Source of the DNA: Ruminococcus turbiniformis
Lineage (GTDB): Bacteria; Bacillota; Clostridia; Lachnospirales; Lachnospiraceae
DNA length: 64,000 bases
Direction: 5' to 3'
Assembly (NCBI RefSeq): GCF_020687545.1
Contig: NZ_JAJEQX010000006.1
Location: forward strand, 1 to 64,000
The position numbers were made by a program, and so were the translations under genes. The notes below the pieces were generated by a model. The model worked only from the letters and a program-made list of their open reading frames with translations, made no database searches and had not been told where the DNA came from. This document shows positions 61,865-64,000 of the stretch, piece after piece (positions within the stretch are counted from its first letter, which is position 1; each line of letters begins with the position of its first letter).

Positions 61865-62929
61865 TTACGACTGAAGTCTGCGCTTCAGGCAGTCGAGCAG
61901 AACATTCATCTCCTCGTCGGTACCGACGGTGATTCTCAGATACTGACCGATCTTCTCATCGTCCCAGTGTCTCACGTAAACATTCTCCTCTTTCAGCTCC
62001 TCAAACAGTCTGCCCGCATCATACTCCGGGTGGCGCGCGAAAAGGAAATTTGCCCTGGAATCCGTAAGGAGAAACCCGAGCTTTTCCAGTTCTCCCTTCA
62101 CCCGCTCCCTTGTGGTTACTATTTTACGGACATTCGATTCAAAATATTCCCGGTCCTTCACAGCCGCAGCCCCGCATACCTGTGCCGCGCGGCTCATTGT
62201 GTAGGAGTTGAAGGAATATTTTACATGATTCAGACATTCGATCAGTCCCGGACTGGCCATGGCAAATCCGATTCTCATTCCTGCCATGCTTCTTGACTTT
62301 GAAAACGTCTGGGTCACAATCAGGTTGTCATAGCGGTCAATCAGCTCAGCCGCCGACCGTCCCGCAAAATCCACGTACGCCTCATCCACAATCACAATGG
62401 TATCCCTGTTGTGATGTAAGATATCCTCCACAAAGTCAAGTTCCTCATAAACCGCGGTGGGGGCGTTCGGGTTCGGGAAAATAATTCCCCCGTTCTCCCG
62501 GTAGTAGTCTTCTTTCACAAGACGGAAATTTCTGTCCAGTTCGGGACACTCATAGGGAATACCGTAGAGGGCGGCCCACACCTTGTAAAACGAGTACGTG
62601 ATATCCGGAAAGAGAACCGGTTTCCCCGAATTGAAAAAGGTCAGAAAGCAAAGCGCCAGCACCTCATCCGATCCGACACCCACAAAGATCTGATCTTCAC
62701 CCACTCCGTAGTTTTCCGCCAGCGCGCGGGTAAGCACACCTGACGCCGGATCCGGGTACAGTCTGAAATCGGCTGCATCAAGGTTCGCAAGCGCCTCCTT
62801 CACCCCCGGGGCCGGAGGATACGGGTTCTCGTTGGTGTTCAGCTTGACCACGCGCTTCTGGGGCTGTTCCCCCGGCACATACGGTTCCACATTCCGAATA
62901 TTTTTAAGAAGTTCTGCTCTGACTGTCAT
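61865..62929 (-). CDS. hisC: histidinol-phosphate aminotransferase
   Basis: A 354-residue PLP-dependent aminotransferase of the HisC type. Motifs: L-N-T-N-E-N-P-Y-P-P near the N-terminus, N-P-N-A-P-T, V-D-E-A-Y-V-D-F and the cofactor lysine in T-F-S-K-S-R-S-M-A-G-M-R. No other his genes adjoin, so it may serve histidine synthesis or act as a broad aromatic aminotransferase. The class I/II aminotransferase gene ends 130 bases upstream. Confidence 0.93.
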   Translation of the reverse strand: MTVRAELLKNIRNVEPYVPGEQPQKRVVKLNTNENPYPPAPGVKEALANLDAADFRLYPDPASGVLTRALAENYGVGEDQIFVGVGSDEVLALCFLTFFNSGKPVLFPDITYSFYKVWAALYGIPYECPELDRNFRLVKEDYYRENGGIIFPNPNAPTAVYEELDFVEDILHHNRDTIVIVDEAYVDFAGRSAAELIDRYDNLIVTQTFSKSRSMAGMRIGFAMASPGLIECLNHVKYSFNSYTMSRAAQVCGAAAVKDREYFESNVRKIVTTRERVKGELEKLGFLLTDSRANFLFARHPEYDAGRLFEELKEENVYVRHWDDEKIGQYLRITVGTDEEMNVLLDCLKRRLQS

Positions 62930-62957
62930 GATTCACATTCTCCATTTCCGCCCAAAT

Positions 62958-63053
62958 CTGCAGGTTTATTTCGCACTGCCGTCTTTCCTGCGCTGCCTGC
63001 ATGCTTATTTCACGCTGCAGTCTTTCCTGCGCTGCCTGCAGGTTTTCTTTCAC
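62958..63053. repeat. imperfect 39-base tandem repeat
   Basis: Two copies of a 39-base unit (62958-62996 and 62997-63035; shared core GTCTTTCCTGCGCTGC with one substitution) are followed by an 18-base partial third copy (63036-63053). It fills the gap between hisC and the aminotransferase gene. No reading frame or known element accounts for it. Confidence 0.8.
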
Positions 63054-63059
63054 ATCCGT

Positions 63060-64000
63060 CTATCTGTAGTTTGCCGCAAGCTCTGCAAACTTCGGCAGGG
63101 AGTTCACAATCGTCTCATAGGAGACACAGTATGCGATTCTCACGTAACCAGGGCACGCAAAGGAGCTTCCCGGCACGAGAAGGATATTGTACTCTTTCGC
63201 CTTTGCGCAGAATTCTTTTTCATCCGCCACCGGAGACTTCACGAAGAGATAGAACGCTCCCTCCGGCTTGATGCACTCAAACCCGAGTTCTTTTAATCCG
63301 TTGTAGAGGGTCTCTCTGTTTCTGTCGTAGAACGAAATGTCTGTCTTCTCGTTTAAGCACGCCTTTACAACTTTCTGCTGGAGTGTCGGAGCGTTTACAA
63401 ATCCGAGGATTCTCGTGGCAACGTTGGCCGCCGCAATCACATTTTCACTGTCCGCAGCCTCATCCGGAATCACAAGGTAGCCGATCCGCTCTCCCGGAAG
63501 TGAGAGAGATTTGCTGTAGGAGTAGCCGACAACCGTATTTGCATAATATTTCGTCAGATACGGCACTTCAATCCCGTCGTAGGCCAGCTCTCTGTACGGC
63601 TCGTCCGAGATCAGATAAATATCCGTTCCGTACTCTTCCTGCTTTTTCTCCATCACAGAGGCCAGTTTTTTGATCGTCTCCTCTGAGTAGACAACACCGG
63701 TCGGGTTGTTCGGAGTATTCACGATGACTGCTCTTGTCTTCGGCGTGATCTTCTTCTCAAACTCATCCAGTCTCGGCTGGAATGTCTCCGTATCCGGGGA
63801 AATCTCCACAAGAGAACCGTCGTAATTGTTCACATAGCTTCTGTATTCTCCGAAATAGGGTGCGAACACGATCACCTCATCGCCCGGATTGATCAGCGCC
63901 TTGAGAATCACATTGAGTCCTCCGGCAGCCCCTACGGTCATGGTGATATTTCTCGCCTTAAAATTCGTTCCGAACCGGCCGTTTAACGACTCCGCCACTG
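63060..64000 (-). CDS. class I/II aminotransferase, partial (5' end off window)
   Basis: The visible 313 codons are the C-terminal part of an aspartate-aminotransferase-like PLP enzyme. Recognisable are T-V-G-A-A-G-G-L-N-V, N-T-P-N-N-P-T-G-V-V-Y-S, S-D-E-P-Y-R-E-L and the cofactor lysine in S-Y-S-K-S-L-S-L-P-G-E-R. Full-length members have about 390-400 residues, so some 80 residues lie beyond the window; the GTG at 63998 should not be taken as the start. Substrate is uncertain (aspartate or aromatic amino acids). Confidence 0.93.
   Translation of the reverse strand, partial: VAESLNGRFGTNFKARNITMTVGAAGGLNVILKALINPGDEVIVFAPYFGEYRSYVNNYDGSLVEISPDTETFQPRLDEFEKKITPKTRAVIVNTPNNPTGVVYSEETIKKLASVMEKKQEEYGTDIYLISDEPYRELAYDGIEVPYLTKYYANTVVGYSYSKSLSLPGERIGYLVIPDEAADSENVIAAANVATRILGFVNAPTLQQKVVKACLNEKTDISFYDRNRETLYNGLKELGFECIKPEGAFYLFVKSPVADEKEFCAKAKEYNILLVPGSSFACPGYVRIAYCVSYETIVNSLPKFAELAANYR

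Noticed and set aside
62958-63053. CRISPR array
   Set aside because: The units are contiguous with no spacers, there are only two and a half copies, and no cas genes are present. The Cas4-like residues in the helicase fusion are not evidence for CRISPR.

Overview
The window looks like chromosome from a low-GC Gram-positive anaerobe of the class Clostridia, most likely family Lachnospiraceae. The reasons are a PolC-type DNA polymerase III, the cysE-cysS-mrnC-rlmB-sigH block known from Firmicutes, a T-box leader, TIGR01906 and DUF1540 proteins, a Firmicute-type LexA (SOS) box, a GlnRS of the kind common in gut Clostridia, and AGGAGG-type ribosome binding sites. Genus and species cannot be read from the sequence. 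Most genes lie on the minus strand. There are no rRNA genes, CRISPR arrays or prophage genes. The one intact mobile element is an IS630-family insertion.

Layout, left to right. 1-5.1 kb: orphan XRE antitoxin-like gene, metA (acetyl-CoA type by its active-site motif), DUF1540, aldo/keto reductase, YdcF-like and SEC-C proteins, and small membrane or hydrophilic proteins. 5.2-11.3 kb: purA, a MocR-type regulator, glnS, a hypothetical gene, tRNA-Thr(GGT) and tRNA-Ala(GGC). 11.3-13.2 kb: a GntR regulator and a DUF5808 membrane protein under a promoter embedded in a near-perfect palindrome. 13.3-21.1 kb: T-box(Cys)-cysE-cysS-mrnC-rlmB-sigH, then CPBP protease-dtd-cdd-deoC-udp (pyrimidine deoxynucleoside salvage). 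21.1-23.5 kb: GNAT, ispF and a membrane protein. 23.6-32.1 kb: a galactoside utilisation operon (ABC binding protein, two permeases, GH35 beta-galactosidase, an unknown protein, YesM/YesN two-component pair). 32.5-33.7 kb: IS630 element with TA duplication. 33.9-34.1 kb: tRNA-Val(TAC) and tRNA-Met(CAT). 34.2-39.7 kb: purL, a TIGR01906 membrane protein and a divergent LysR regulator.

39.7-44.3 kb is the most interesting region: radical-SAM DNA repair protein (TIGR03916), its partner (TIGR03915/DUF4130) and a PD-(D/E)XK-XPD-type helicase fusion, co-directional behind a perfect LexA box (CGAAC-N4-GTTCG) just downstream of a sigma-A promoter. This reads as an SOS-inducible DNA repair operon. 44.4-47.8 kb: PTS enzyme I and an HPr with arginine in place of regulatory Ser46, cysK and a cold-shock protein. 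47.9-53.9 kb: an arylpyruvate fermentation operon with two phenylacetate-CoA ligase paralogues, IorA/IorB and two ACT-domain proteins. 54-64 kb: glyA, ispG-polC, a small membrane protein, hisC and a class I/II aminotransferase cut by the window end.

The genes tie together cysteine and methionine supply (metA, cysE, cysS, cysK), translation and RNA processing, amino-acid fermentation with ferredoxin reduction, uptake and cleavage of beta-galactosides, and a damage-inducible repair module. Promoters, terminators and operators below were read by eye against consensus. Family names come from motif recognition, not database searches.
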